A stretch of DNA of 64,000 nt, taken from contig NZ_LGYE01000003.1 of NCBI RefSeq assembly GCF_001262495.1, positions 186,001-250,000 on the forward strand. Reading direction: 5' to 3'. This DNA comes from Microbacterium sp. GCS4 (GTDB lineage Bacteria; Actinomycetota; Actinomycetes; Actinomycetales; Microbacteriaceae). Shown in pieces: positions 24,564-32,804 of this stretch; positions within the stretch are counted from its first letter, which is position 1; the number at the start of each line of letters is the position of its first letter. Below the pieces are notes generated by a model, which was given only the letters and a program-made list of their open reading frames with translations, was not told the DNA's origin and did no database searches. The translations under genes were made by a program, and so were the position numbers.

Positions 24564-25571
24564 GTGGACGAGGAGCAGGAACGACACGTCGTCACGCTGA
24601 AGGACGTCGCGGCGGCATCCGGTGTGAGCATCTCCACGGTCAGCCGCGTGCTCGACGACCGGACCCCGCCGTCGCGCTCCTCCACCGCCGAGAAGGTGCG
24701 CCGGGTCGCCGACGAGCTCGGCTACCGGCGCAACATGTTCGCCTCCGGGCTGCGGCGCGGCGCGACCGGAACCATCGGGGTGCTCGTGCCGCGGCTCACC
24801 GACCACGTCATGGCGCTGATGTTCGAGGCGATCGAGCGCACTGCCCGCGCCCGGGGCTCGTTCGCCGTGGTCGCGACCTGCGGCGACGACCCCGCCGAGG
24901 AGCGGCGCGCGACCGAGACGCTGCTCGACCGGAACGTCGATGGCCTCGTGCTCGCGACGGCTCGGCTCGACGACACGCTGCCGGCTTCCCTGCGCGAGCG
25001 CGGGGTGCCTCACGTCCTCGTGCTGCGCACCGACGGCGTGAGTCCCTCGGCGTTGGGCGACGACGAGGCCGGCGGCTACTTCGCCGCTCGACACCTCGTC
25101 GACCTCGGGCACCGCGAGATCGCCGTCGTCACCGGGCCGTGGTTCACCTCCAGCGCCCGCGACCGTCTGGCCGGGGCCCGACGAGCCTTCGCCGAGGGCG
25201 GTGTCGAACTCCCTGATGCGAGGGTGATCTCGACCGGCTACGGCATCGAGTCCGGGCACCTCGCCGGACGCTCGCTGCTCGAGGACGCGGCATCGCGTCC
25301 GACTGCGATCTTCGCCGCGAACGACAACCTCGCGATCGGGGTGGTCGCCGCGGCATCAGCCGCCGGGCTGACCGTGGGGCGCGACGTCTCGGTCGTCGGA
25401 TACAACGACATCCCGCTCGCTGGGATGCTTCCCGTTCCCCTGACGTCGGTGCGAACGGCCTTCGACCAGATCGCCGCCAGCGCGCTGGACCTGCTCGGCG
25501 GACCGGGGCCCATCACGCGTGCCCTGCCGACCCTCATCCCGAGGGCGTCGACCGCGGCGCTCGCGCGCTGA
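24564..25571 (+). CDS. LacI-family transcriptional regulator
   Basis: A 335-aa repressor. The N-terminal LacI helix-turn-helix is TLKDVAAASGVSISTVSRVL with the hinge ELGYRRNMFASGLRRG; the periplasmic-binding-like domain runs to the end (TIGVLVPRLTDHV, AIFAANDNLAIGV, SVVGYNDIPLAG). GTG at 24564 has GAGGAGG 6 nt upstream. It is divergent from the aldolase/transporter genes and has three tandem candidate operators between. The effector is probably the pathway substrate. Confidence 0.94.
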   Translation: MDEEQERHVVTLKDVAAASGVSISTVSRVLDDRTPPSRSSTAEKVRRVADELGYRRNMFASGLRRGATGTIGVLVPRLTDHVMALMFEAIERTARARGSFAVVATCGDDPAEERRATETLLDRNVDGLVLATARLDDTLPASLRERGVPHVLVLRTDGVSPSALGDDEAGGYFAARHLVDLGHREIAVVTGPWFTSSARDRLAGARRAFAEGGVELPDARVISTGYGIESGHLAGRSLLEDAASRPTAIFAANDNLAIGVVAAASAAGLTVGRDVSVVGYNDIPLAGMLPVPLTSVRTAFDQIAASALDLLGGPGPITRALPTLIPRASTAALAR

Positions 25572-25634
25572 CGGCTGCGGCGCTCCGGCCCGGTATCCAG
25601 GAAGTCCGCGCGCGGTTGTCGCGACAGGCCGATG

Positions 25635-26717
25635 TCAGCCGACGGGTGCCGGGTACGGATGCGGCAGCCACACCGTCACGTTCAGGCCGCCGCCCTGCTG
25701 CGGGGTGAGCACGAGGGACCCGTCGTGGGCCTGTGCGATGCGCTGGACGATAGCGAGGCCGAGGCCGACGCCCGCGTGATCGTCGTCGCGGGTGCGCTCG
25801 GCGCCGCGCTGGAAGGGCTCGGCAAGCGTCGCGACGCGGTGAGGGGCCATGAGCTCGCCCGTGTTCTCGACGACGAGCGCCACCGCCTCGGGAAGCACGT
25901 GCGTCCGCACTACCACGGTGCCGTCCGCCGGGAGGTTGTGCACGATCGCGTTGTGCACGAGGTTCGTGATCAGCTGCTGCACGAGCGCCGGGTTGCCGAA
26001 CACGTGCGCGGTGTCGCCGCCGACGTCAATCGTCACGCCGCGGCGGTCGGCGAGCGGTAGCAGCGTCTCGACCGATTCCTCGGCCAGCAGCGACAGCTCC
26101 ACGGGCTCGCGCGTGAACACCCGGCGCTCGGCGCGGCTCAGCAGCAGCAGGGCCTCGGTGAGCTCGATCGCCCGAGTGTTGACGTCCCGCAGCCGGTCGA
26201 TCAGAGCATCGACATCGCGGTCGGGGTCGCTGCGCGCCACCTCGAGCATGGTCTGCGAGATCGCGAGCGGCGTGCGCAGCTCGTGCGAGGCGTTCGCGGC
26301 GAATCGCTGCTGCTCCGCCACGTGGGCCTCGAGCTGCTCGAGCATCGCGTCGAATACGTCGGCCAGGTCGCGGAACTCGTCGCGCGGCCCCTCCAGGTCG
26401 ACCCGGTGCGACAGCGACCCCTGCGCCGCGAGCTGCGCCGCGCGTCCGATGCGGCCGAGCGGCGCCAGCATCCGTCCGGCCAGCAGCCAGCCCCCGCCGA
26501 TGCCGATCGCGAGCAGCACCATCATCACGATCACGGCGGCGGGGATGAATGCACGGATGAGGTCGGAGCGGTTCGGCACGAACTGGTCGATCGTCGTCAC
26601 GATGTTCACATCCGGCACGTACCGCAGCAGCCACAACGCGACCGCGGCGAGCAGCAGCACGCCGGACACGACCACGACCCCGGCGTAGCTGAGCGTGAGC
26701 TTCCAGCGGGCGCTCAT
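25635..26717 (-). CDS. Sensor histidine kinase, VanS-like
   Basis: A 360-aa kinase with two membrane helices (residues ~9-31 and ~57-78) flanking a short extracellular loop, a HAMP domain, HisKA with the phospho-His in ANASHELRTPLAIS, and HATPase with NLVHNAIVHN and GVGLGLAIV. The ATG at 26717 has AAGG 6 nt upstream and lies 10 nt after the regulator stop. Its position opposite carboxypeptidase, racemase and D-Ala ligase genes matches VanS or a wall-stress sensor. Confidence 0.9.
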   Translation of the reverse strand: MSARWKLTLSYAGVVVVSGVLLLAAVALWLLRYVPDVNIVTTIDQFVPNRSDLIRAFIPAAVIVMMVLLAIGIGGGWLLAGRMLAPLGRIGRAAQLAAQGSLSHRVDLEGPRDEFRDLADVFDAMLEQLEAHVAEQQRFAANASHELRTPLAISQTMLEVARSDPDRDVDALIDRLRDVNTRAIELTEALLLLSRAERRVFTREPVELSLLAEESVETLLPLADRRGVTIDVGGDTAHVFGNPALVQQLITNLVHNAIVHNLPADGTVVVRTHVLPEAVALVVENTGELMAPHRVATLAEPFQRGAERTRDDDHAGVGLGLAIVQRIAQAHDGSLVLTPQQGGGLNVTVWLPHPYPAPVG

Positions 26718-26727
26718 GCCGCGCCTT

Positions 26728-27435
26728 CTACGCCTCGGCGACGGCATCCGTCCGCACCTCCGCATCCGTCTGTGCCTCTGCGCCGATCCGATACCCGACG
26801 CCGGGAACGGTGACGATGACCCCCGGCTCTCCCAGGCGCTTGCGCAGCGACGAGACCGTGATGCGCACGGCGTTCGTGAACGGGTCGGCGTTCTCGTCCC
26901 AGGCGCGCTCCAGCAGCTCCTCGGCGCTCACGACCCCTCCCGCCGCGTCGACGAGCACCTCCAGCACCGCGAACTGCTTGCGGGTGAGGGCGACGTAGCG
27001 ACCGTCGCGGAAGACCTCGCGGCGGAACGGGTCGAGCCGAAGCCCGGCGATCTCCAGCACGGGCGGGCGGGCCCGCTGGCGGCGCCGGTCGAGGGCGCGC
27101 AGCCGCAGCACGAGCTCACGCAGCTCGAACGGCTTGGTGAGGTAGTCGTCGGCGCCGATCTCGAACCCCGACGCCTTGTCGTCGAGGCGGTCGGCCGCCG
27201 TGAGCATGAGGATCGGGATGCCGCTGCCGGAGGCCACGATCGAGCGGGCGACGTCGTCGCCGGAGGGGCCGGGGATGTCGCGGTCGAGTACCGCGAGGTC
27301 GTAGGCGTTGACGCTCAGCAGTTCGAGCGCGGTGTCGCCGTCGCCCGCGATGTCGGCGGCGATCGCCTCGAGGCGCAGTCCGTCGCGCACGGCCTCGGCG
27401 AGGTACGGCTCGTCCTCGACGATCAGCACGCGCAC
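26728..27435 (-). CDS. Response regulator, OmpR family, VanR-like
   Basis: A 235-aa regulator. The receiver has the acidic pair at EDEPYLA, the phospho-Asp at about residue 51 (LAVLDRDIPGP), Thr in LTAAD and Lys in TKPFELRE. The C-terminal winged helix (ALTRKQFAVLEVLVDAAGG, NAVRITVSSLRKRLG) is of OmpR type. It pairs with the kinase downstream and is divergent from the four-gene wall-modification operon, the likely target. The 103-bp promoter region holds a 7-6-7 inverted repeat. Confidence 0.92.
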   Translation of the reverse strand: MRVLIVEDEPYLAEAVRDGLRLEAIAADIAGDGDTALELLSVNAYDLAVLDRDIPGPSGDDVARSIVASGSGIPILMLTAADRLDDKASGFEIGADDYLTKPFELRELVLRLRALDRRRQRARPPVLEIAGLRLDPFRREVFRDGRYVALTRKQFAVLEVLVDAAGGVVSAEELLERAWDENADPFTNAVRITVSSLRKRLGEPGVIVTVPGVGYRIGAEAQTDAEVRTDAVAEA

Positions 27436-27484
27436 GACAGGGCTCCCATGTGCTCAGAGCTTACGCACCCCGGCATATCGCGAG

Positions 27485-27504
27485 CGTATGCAAAAGCGCA
27501 TACG
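27485..27504. promoter_or_regulatory. Inverted repeat in the vanR-like/vanY-like promoter
   Basis: CGTATGC, a 6-bp spacer, then GCATACG: a perfect 7-bp inverted repeat about 50 bp upstream of the regulator gene and just before the carboxypeptidase gene. It is a candidate site for the divergent response regulator or overlaps the promoter. Confidence 0.45.
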
Positions 27505-27538
27505 ACCTCGCAACACGCTCCCGCGTTGGCTGGGACCC

Positions 27539-28141
27539 ATGAACGCATCCCTCGCCGCCCGACGGCGCCGACTCATCGCCACGATCGGCGGCGTGCTGCT
27601 CGCGGCCGCCGTCGCCGGGTCGATCGCCGTGATCGGCCAGCAGTCCCTCGCCTCCGCCTCCACCGCCGTGTCGTCGGGGCCGGTCACCGAGGCCGACGGG
27701 CTGATCCGCCACGAGGGGGACGTCTCGGTGTTCGACGACGTCCCCGCCGTCTCGAACCTCGACTCCGACCTCCTCGAGGCCGTGCGGGCCGCCGCGACGG
27801 CCGCCGAGGAGGACGGCGTGCGCATGCACGTCAACAGCGGATGGCGGTCGGCCGCGTACCAGGAGCAGCTGCGCCGGGATGCCGTCGCGCAGTACGGCTC
27901 CGAGGAGGAGGCCGCGCGCTGGGTGGCGACGCCGGAGAACTCCGAGCACGTGTCGGGCGACGCGATCGACCTCGGCGGCCTCCCGGCGCAGGACTGGCTC
28001 GCGCGTCACGGAGCCCAGTTCGGCCTGTGTCAGATCTACGCGAACGAGCGGTGGCACTTCGAGCTGCGGCCCGCGGCGGTCGCGAACGGCTGCCCGCTCA
28101 TGTACGACGACCCCACGACCGACCCGAGGACGCAGCGATGA
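27539..28141 (+). CDS. D-Ala-D-Ala carboxypeptidase, VanY-like (M15B)
   Basis: A 200-aa membrane-anchored peptidase. One N-terminal hydrophobic helix follows RRRR; the M15 domain shows HVNSGWRSAAYQEQL, SEHVSGDAIDLGG (zinc His and Asp) and ERWHFEL (catalytic Glu, zinc His). It should remove the terminal D-residue from peptidoglycan precursors outside the membrane. The start is uncertain: ATG 27539 is used, but an ATG at 27488 inside the inverted repeat could be a leaderless start. It overlaps the racemase gene as ATGA. Confidence 0.88.
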   Translation: MNASLAARRRRLIATIGGVLLAAAVAGSIAVIGQQSLASASTAVSSGPVTEADGLIRHEGDVSVFDDVPAVSNLDSDLLEAVRAAATAAEEDGVRMHVNSGWRSAAYQEQLRRDAVAQYGSEEEAARWVATPENSEHVSGDAIDLGGLPAQDWLARHGAQFGLCQIYANERWHFELRPAAVANGCPLMYDDPTTDPRTQR

Positions 28142-29385
28142 CCACTCTGCCCGCCACGACCATCGGATCAGAGGCCGCTCAGCGCCTCACGCTCTCCCGC
28201 ATGCACGCGCCGACCCTGCACACTCTGCCCGCAGCGATCGCGGCGAACACGGCGAGGGTGCGGGCAGCGACCACCGCACGCGTCATGGCCGTCGTGAAGG
28301 CCGACGGCTATGGGCACGGCGCCGTCACGGTCGCCCGCGCGGCCGTGGCCGCCGGCGCGGAATGGCTCGGGGTGACGGATGCCGCGGACGGCGCCGCTCT
28401 CCGTGCCGCCGGGCTCGAGGTCCCGATCCTCGCCTGGCTGAACCCCGCAGGCGTCGATGCGGCGCAGGCCGCGGCCGACCGCATCGACGTCGCGGTCGGG
28501 TCGATCGACGAGCTGCGCCAGCTCGCGGCGGATGCCGCGGGTGCGACCTCCCCGCTGCGCGTCCACCTGCACGTGGATACCGGGATGGCGCGCGGCGGCG
28601 TCCCGCTCGAGGACTGGGCCGAGCTGCTCCGCACCGCCCGCGCCGGGCGCGATCGCATCGAGATCGTCGGCGTCATGGGACACCTGCCCCGAGCTGACGA
28701 CGCCGACCCCGCAGCGAACGCCCCGGCGGTGCTGCGCATGCGCCACGCGCGCGACGCCGTGCTGAGGGCGGGCTTCGGCCCGGTGCTCGTGCATCTCGCC
28801 GCGACATCCGGTGCGCTCACCGACCCCTCGACGCACTTCGATCTCGTGCGGGTAGGTGCGGGGCTCGTCGGCATCGACCCCTCCGAGACCGTGGAGCTGC
28901 ACGGAGCGTCGCGGCTCACGGCATCCGTGGTGCACGCGAGCGTCGTGCCGGCGGGGACGGCGGTCGGCTACGGCGGCACGTTCGTGACGCCGCGGGAGAC
29001 GCACCTCGCGGTGATCGGGGTGGGCTATGCCGACGGCATCCCCCGCGAACTCGCTCAGGGAGCGGGCGTCGCGATCGACGGTGTGCGCTGCCCGGTCGTG
29101 GGGCGTGTCTCGATGGACCAGATCGTCGTCGACACGGGTGACCGGTGCGTGCCGCGTGGCACGGAGGCCGTCGTGTTCGGCCCGGACGGCGGCGCGGTGC
29201 CGAGCATCCGGGACTGGGCGCGGTGGGCGGACAGCATCCCGCACACGATCGTCACAGGGATCGGCGCGCGCGTGCAGCGCAGGATCGCAGGAGATCGCAT
29301 GATCCGAAGGGCGGATGCTGCTGTCGAGTCCTTCGGAACGGCAGATCTCCTTCGCAACGCGTGCGGGCCGAGGGGGAACGCGTGA
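28138..29385 (+). CDS. alr: Alanine/serine racemase, VanTr-like
   Basis: A 415-aa fold-type III PLP racemase. The PLP Lys is in MAVVKADGYGHG (residue 54), the second catalytic Tyr is in AVGYGGTFV, and VSMDQIVVD is also typical. It lacks a membrane domain. In VanT of VanC/VanG strains such a domain precedes the racemase; here a separate acyltransferase-3 protein is encoded two genes on, like the split VanTm/VanTr of VanL. It therefore may make D-Ser instead of D-Ala. It overlaps both neighbours by 4 nt. Confidence 0.88.
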   Translation: MTTLPATTIGSEAAQRLTLSRMHAPTLHTLPAAIAANTARVRAATTARVMAVVKADGYGHGAVTVARAAVAAGAEWLGVTDAADGAALRAAGLEVPILAWLNPAGVDAAQAAADRIDVAVGSIDELRQLAADAAGATSPLRVHLHVDTGMARGGVPLEDWAELLRTARAGRDRIEIVGVMGHLPRADDADPAANAPAVLRMRHARDAVLRAGFGPVLVHLAATSGALTDPSTHFDLVRVGAGLVGIDPSETVELHGASRLTASVVHASVVPAGTAVGYGGTFVTPRETHLAVIGVGYADGIPRELAQGAGVAIDGVRCPVVGRVSMDQIVVDTGDRCVPRGTEAVVFGPDGGAVPSIRDWARWADSIPHTIVTGIGARVQRRIAGDRMIRRADAAVESFGTADLLRNACGPRGNA

Positions 29386-30338
29386 GGGTGCTCGTGATCG
29401 GAGGGGGACAGAACGCCGAGCACGAGGTGTCTCTCGCCTCCGCCGCTGCGGTAGCCGGGGCGCTACGGGCCGGCGGGCATGACGTGAGCGAGGCGACCAT
29501 CTCCACGGAGGGTGTGTGGCGGGTTCCCGGACAACCGGATGCCGCCACGGTGGTCGCCTCGCTCACGGCCGTGCTGCCGTTGCTCGGCGAGGTCGACGTC
29601 GTGTTCCCCGCGGTGCACGGCCCGCTCGGCGAGGACGGCGCTCTCGCCGCGGTGTGCGCGCTCGCGGGCGTGCGGGTCGTCGGCTCGGGGCCGCGCGCGG
29701 GCGCGATCGGCATGGACAAGTGGGCGACCAAGCTCGTCGCACGGGCCGCGGGGATCCGCATCGCGAGTGGGCGTGTGGTGGACGCGGCGGCCATCGGGGA
29801 TGCCGAGTTCGACGGACCGGTCGTCGTGAAGCCCGTGTCGGCGGGGTCGAGCTACGGGGTCGGTCTCGTGCGCTCGGAGGACGAGCTCGCCGCCGCGCTG
29901 CGGGAGGCGGCGCGGTTCGACCACCGGATCCTCGTGGAGGAGGTCGTGCGGGGGCGCGAGATCGACGTCGCGGTGATCCGCGAGGCGGGCGGTGTGCGGT
30001 GGGCGGCTCCGCCACTCGAGATCGAGACCGTCGGGCTGTTCGACACCGCGACGAAGTACGACGGGAGCGCGCGGTTCACGGTTCCGGCCGCGCTCACGCC
30101 CGTCGAGCACTCGACCCTCACCCGCGCCGCATTGACCATGTTCGACGCTCTCGGCTGCGCGGGCGTCGCGCGGATGGACTTCTTCCTCACCGGCGACGGC
30201 CCGATCCTGAACGAGGTCAACACCATGCCGGGCCTGACCGCGGCCTCGCAGGTGCCGCGCATGTTCGCCGCCGCAGGGGTCTCGTACGTCGACCTTGTCG
30301 ACCGCCTCGTGCGCGCGGCCGAGGTCCCGGGGCGGTGA
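29382..30338 (+). CDS. D-Ala-D-X ligase (Ddl/Van family)
   Basis: A 318-aa ATP-grasp ligase. The first D-Ala site is AEHEVSLAS, the ATP-grasp loop KPVSAGSSYGVG, and the metal site NEVNTMPG. The omega-loop reads LFDTATKYDG; it keeps the Lys-Tyr pair of D-Ala-D-Ala and D-Ala-D-Ser ligases and lacks the D-Ala-D-Lac loop of VanA/VanB. The product is thus D-Ala-D-Ala or D-Ala-D-Ser, with the second favoured by the adjacent racemase and VanT-like membrane gene. The GTG start overlaps the racemase stop by 4 nt. Confidence 0.88.
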   Translation: MRVLVIGGGQNAEHEVSLASAAAVAGALRAGGHDVSEATISTEGVWRVPGQPDAATVVASLTAVLPLLGEVDVVFPAVHGPLGEDGALAAVCALAGVRVVGSGPRAGAIGMDKWATKLVARAAGIRIASGRVVDAAAIGDAEFDGPVVVKPVSAGSSYGVGLVRSEDELAAALREAARFDHRILVEEVVRGREIDVAVIREAGGVRWAAPPLEIETVGLFDTATKYDGSARFTVPAALTPVEHSTLTRAALTMFDALGCAGVARMDFFLTGDGPILNEVNTMPGLTAASQVPRMFAAAGVSYVDLVDRLVRAAEVPGR

Positions 30339-31390
30339 ATACGCGCGTCGGATGGCCCGATGTCGCCAAGGGACTGTGCATCATCCTTGTCGTGCTGTGG
30401 CATGTGGTCACGAAGCACGCGATCGATGTGCCGGGGGCCGGTCCCGTCACAGACGCCTGGGCGACACTGAACGCCCAGCTGCTCCCGCTGCGGATGCCGC
30501 TGTTCTTCCTGATCTCGGGGATGTTCGCCGGCCGCGCGGTCCTCGCCCCGGACGGGACGTCGTGGCGGCGGCGCGCCGGCCGGCTGCTCTCGGTGTACGT
30601 GATCTGGGTGCTCATCCAGACCGCCGTGCTCGCTCTCGCCCCGGACTTCGACACCGCCAGGGCCACCGACGGCTGGGAGCTGCTCGCCCAGCTCACGATC
30701 AGCCCCACGAACCTCTGGTATCTGCTCGCGCTCGCCGCGTACCTCGGCATCGCGCGGCTCACGCGCGAGCTGCCCACGGCGTTCGTGCTGCCCGTCGCGT
30801 TCGCCGTGGCATCCTTCGCGGCCGCCGGTCTCCTGCCCGACCTCGGCAACCTCTGGCAGGTCGTGCAGAACCTGATCTTCTTCCTCGCCGGGCTCCGGCT
30901 GCGGGATCCGGTCGTGCGGTTCGCGGCATCCACCGGCATGCTGCGCGCTCTCGCGCTCGCCGCGGCGTTCGCGGGCGCGACGGCAGTGGTCGGCGTGCTC
31001 GGCATGCGGGCGTGGCCCGGCGTGTGGCCGGTGCTCGCGGGGGTGGCGGTCGCGTGCGGCGTGGCGGTGTGCGCGCTGATCGACCGACACGCGCCGGTGC
31101 TCGCGCGGCCGTTGCGATGGATCGGGCAGCGCACCCTCCCGATCTACGTGCTGCACATGATCCCGCTCGCGCTGATCGACCAGGCGCTGAGGGCGTCGGG
31201 ATGGCGGGCGATCCCGGTGGTCGAGGCGATCGCGCCGGTCGTGCTCACGGCGGTCGTGATCGCGCTGTGCCTGGCTCTGCATGCGGCGCTGATACGGGCG
31301 CGGCTCGGGGTGCTGTTCGATCCGCTGGTGCTGTGGGACCGTCTGTGGCGAGGGCGCCGCGACGTATTGCCGTCTGCTTATATGGGGTGA
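30335..31390 (+). CDS. Acyltransferase-3 membrane protein, VanTm-like
   Basis: A 351-aa protein with about ten hydrophobic helices and the acyltransferase-3 signature GWPDVAKGLCIILVVLWHV and LPLRMPLFFLISGMF. In VanT proteins the N-terminal membrane half belongs to this family and is linked to D-Ser supply; OatA-like wall O-acetylation is the alternative. The GTG start overlaps the ligase stop by 4 nt, making it the fourth coupled gene of the operon. Confidence 0.85.
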   Translation: MNTRVGWPDVAKGLCIILVVLWHVVTKHAIDVPGAGPVTDAWATLNAQLLPLRMPLFFLISGMFAGRAVLAPDGTSWRRRAGRLLSVYVIWVLIQTAVLALAPDFDTARATDGWELLAQLTISPTNLWYLLALAAYLGIARLTRELPTAFVLPVAFAVASFAAAGLLPDLGNLWQVVQNLIFFLAGLRLRDPVVRFAASTGMLRALALAAAFAGATAVVGVLGMRAWPGVWPVLAGVAVACGVAVCALIDRHAPVLARPLRWIGQRTLPIYVLHMIPLALIDQALRASGWRAIPVVEAIAPVVLTAVVIALCLALHAALIRARLGVLFDPLVLWDRLWRGRRDVLPSAYMG

Positions 31391-31671
31391 TGCACGACGA
31401 TCTACGAGCCGCCGCCGAGCTCTTCAAGGCGCTCTCCTCGGAGTCGCGTCTCTCGCTCCTGCGCATCCTCGCCGCCGGGCCGCTCACGGTCACCCGCATC
31501 GCGGAGGAAAGCGGTCTCTCGCAGCCTCTCGTCTCCCAGCATCTGCGGACGCTCCGCGCGGCGGGGCTCGTGTCGGTCGAGAGATCAGGGCGCGAGGCGC
31601 ACTATTCGGTGACGGACCAGCACGTCACCCACATCGTCGAGGATGCCGTGAAGCACGCCTCTGAGACGTGA
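31390..31671 (+). CDS. ArsR/SmtB-family repressor, probably metal-sensing
   Basis: A 93-aa winged-helix repressor (LFKALSSESRLSLLRILAAG, LSQPLVSQHLRTLRAAGLV). The C-terminal helix holds a His-rich set (DQHVTHIVEDAVKHA) in the position of the alpha-5 zinc sites of SmtB/CzrA. The ATG shares its A with the stop of the membrane protein gene. The downstream promoter and His-rich peptide gene suggest it controls zinc handling and is not part of the wall pathway, despite possible read-through. Confidence 0.9.
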   Translation: MHDDLRAAAELFKALSSESRLSLLRILAAGPLTVTRIAEESGLSQPLVSQHLRTLRAAGLVSVERSGREAHYSVTDQHVTHIVEDAVKHASET

Positions 31672-31682
31672 TGAGAACCGCT

Positions 31683-31717
31683 CGCAATTGCGAAGATATA
31701 TTGCAATGCGTTTATAC
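31683..31717 (+). promoter_or_regulatory. Promoter and operator of the His-rich peptide gene
   Basis: TTGCGA (31689-31694), 17 bp, then TTATAC (31712-31717) form a plausible promoter. Two short palindromes lie on it, CGCAATTGCG (31683-31692) and ATTGCAAT (31700-31707), fitting an ArsR/SmtB-type operator that blocks RNA polymerase. Confidence 0.5.
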
Positions 31718-31784
31718 GTGTGATGCACTCGAAGGGTCGTGACGACGGGGATCTCCCGTCGTCGATCCAGAGAAGGAGATCATC

Positions 31785-31940
31785 ATGAGCACTGCCGAGG
31801 TCCACGCCGAGCACACCGTCGCCGAGCACGAGCACGGCACCTCCTGCGGACATGAGGCCGTGGCACACGACGACCACGTCGACTACGTGCACGACGGCCA
31901 CAAGCACGCCCTGCACGACGGTCACTACGACGAGCACTGA
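31785..31940 (+). CDS. 51-residue histidine-rich metal-binding peptide
   Basis: A 51-aa peptide containing 13 His, one Cys and many Asp/Glu (for example HDGHKHALHDGHYDEH at the end). It has AAGGAG exactly 6 nt before the ATG. Such a His/acid composition implies binding of zinc, nickel or copper, as store or chaperone; no transmembrane part. It follows an ArsR/SmtB-like repressor gene with a structured promoter between, so it is probably induced by excess metal. Confidence 0.88.
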   Translation: MSTAEVHAEHTVAEHEHGTSCGHEAVAHDDHVDYVHDGHKHALHDGHYDEH

Positions 31941-32024
31941 GCCGATCCCGCTGCCGATGAAGGGCTGGTCGTATCGACCGGCCGCCCTTCGTCGCGTCCC
32001 AGCGGTCGGTCGTGCCGTCGTGCG

Positions 32025-32393
32025 TCAGACCGTTGCTCGGTGCACGATGGTCGCGTCGTCGTCGAGTCCGGTGATCGCGACGCGGTCTCCGCGAATCTGA
32101 TACCCGATGAAGCCGACCACCCCACCTGCCGTCGAGCCGTACAGCTCGGTCGCGCCACCATTGACGATCGCGTCGACGACGGCGACGATCTCGTCGACGT
32201 CGTCGTCATCGTCGTACACCTCGCCATGCACGAGCCTGCTCACGAAGATACGGACTGTGTCGTCGCCCACCTCGAACGTGAGCGTCCGAGATTCTGTGGG
32301 TCCGGTAAGAATGAAATGACGCGGTCCGTCCACTTCGATGATCTGACCCGGGTATCGGGCTTCGAGGGCAGTGGCTAACGTTCCCGTGTGCAT
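32025..32393 (-). CDS. Hypothetical protein with acidic run
   Basis: A 122-aa soluble protein I do not recognise. It begins with short strands (RHFILTGPTESRTLTFEVGDDTVRIFV), contains the acidic run DDDDDVDE in the middle and ends with a Gly-rich turn and VAITGLDDDATIVH. AGGAAGG lies about 5 nt before the ATG. The gene lies 9 bp after the stop of a truncated CPBP gene and may be co-transcribed with it. Confidence 0.7.
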   Translation of the reverse strand: MHTGTLATALEARYPGQIIEVDGPRHFILTGPTESRTLTFEVGDDTVRIFVSRLVHGEVYDDDDDVDEIVAVVDAIVNGGATELYGSTAGGVVGFIGYQIRGDRVAITGLDDDATIVHRATV

Positions 32394-32402
32394 GCGGCCT
32401 TC

Positions 32403-32732
32403 CTAACTCAAGAGCATTCCGAGGAGGACGATGTCCGCGACGATGTGAGCTCCTATCGTAGGCACGATGCTCCCATTGCTTCTGCGGACTATCCAGTGGG
32501 CGGTCAGGGCGAACGCAGCCGTGAGCACGACGCCGCTGAGGCCGTATGGCATCGAGTTGAGGTGTGCAAGCCCGAAGCCGACGCTCAGCAGGAACGTTCG
32601 GCCGCCGATAAGCCGTGGCAGGAGAAGTCTCCACAGGACTTCTTCATACGCCGAGTTGAGCTCCGTGAGGCTGTAGAAGGCGGCGCCTAAGGGTGTTCGG
32701 CGCGAGCAGTTGCGTTGAACGCCAGGGGGCAA
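32403..32732 (-). pseudogene. Truncated CPBP-family intramembrane protease
   Basis: About 90 convincing residues of a CPBP (Abi/Rce1-like) protein: motif 1 AYEEVLWRLLLPRL with EExxxR, motif 2 FGLAHLN and motif 3 GAHIVADIV. The family normally has several helices before motif 1; here only about 25 unlike residues precede it, starting from a TTG with no ribosome site. The 5' part therefore seems lost, probably when the adjacent metallophore cluster or its terminator came to lie here. A short functional form is possible but less likely. Confidence 0.6.
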
Positions 32733-32759
32733 TTCCGAGCAGTCAGAGTTGTAAGAAGA

Positions 32760-32798
32760 GCTGCCGGACTCCCCAGGGGGGGGGGGGAGCCCGGCAGC
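32760..32798 (-). terminator. Terminator hairpin with G12 tract
   Basis: GCTGCCGG (32760-32767) pairs with CCGGCAGC (32791-32798) and CTCCCC with GGGGAG, separated by one mismatch. The loop side contains an uninterrupted run of 12 G (32776-32787). It follows the binding-protein gene by 6 bp and ends the five-gene minus-strand arm of the RiPP cluster. Confidence 0.75.
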
Positions 32799-32804
32799 GT
32801 CGTC

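Noticed and set aside
26695..28137. A long N-terminal extension of the racemase, which might look like a fused VanT membrane domain
   Set aside because: The extension is antisense to the kinase/regulator genes and then out of frame with the carboxypeptidase. It has no hydrophobic helices, so the racemase is not a fusion.
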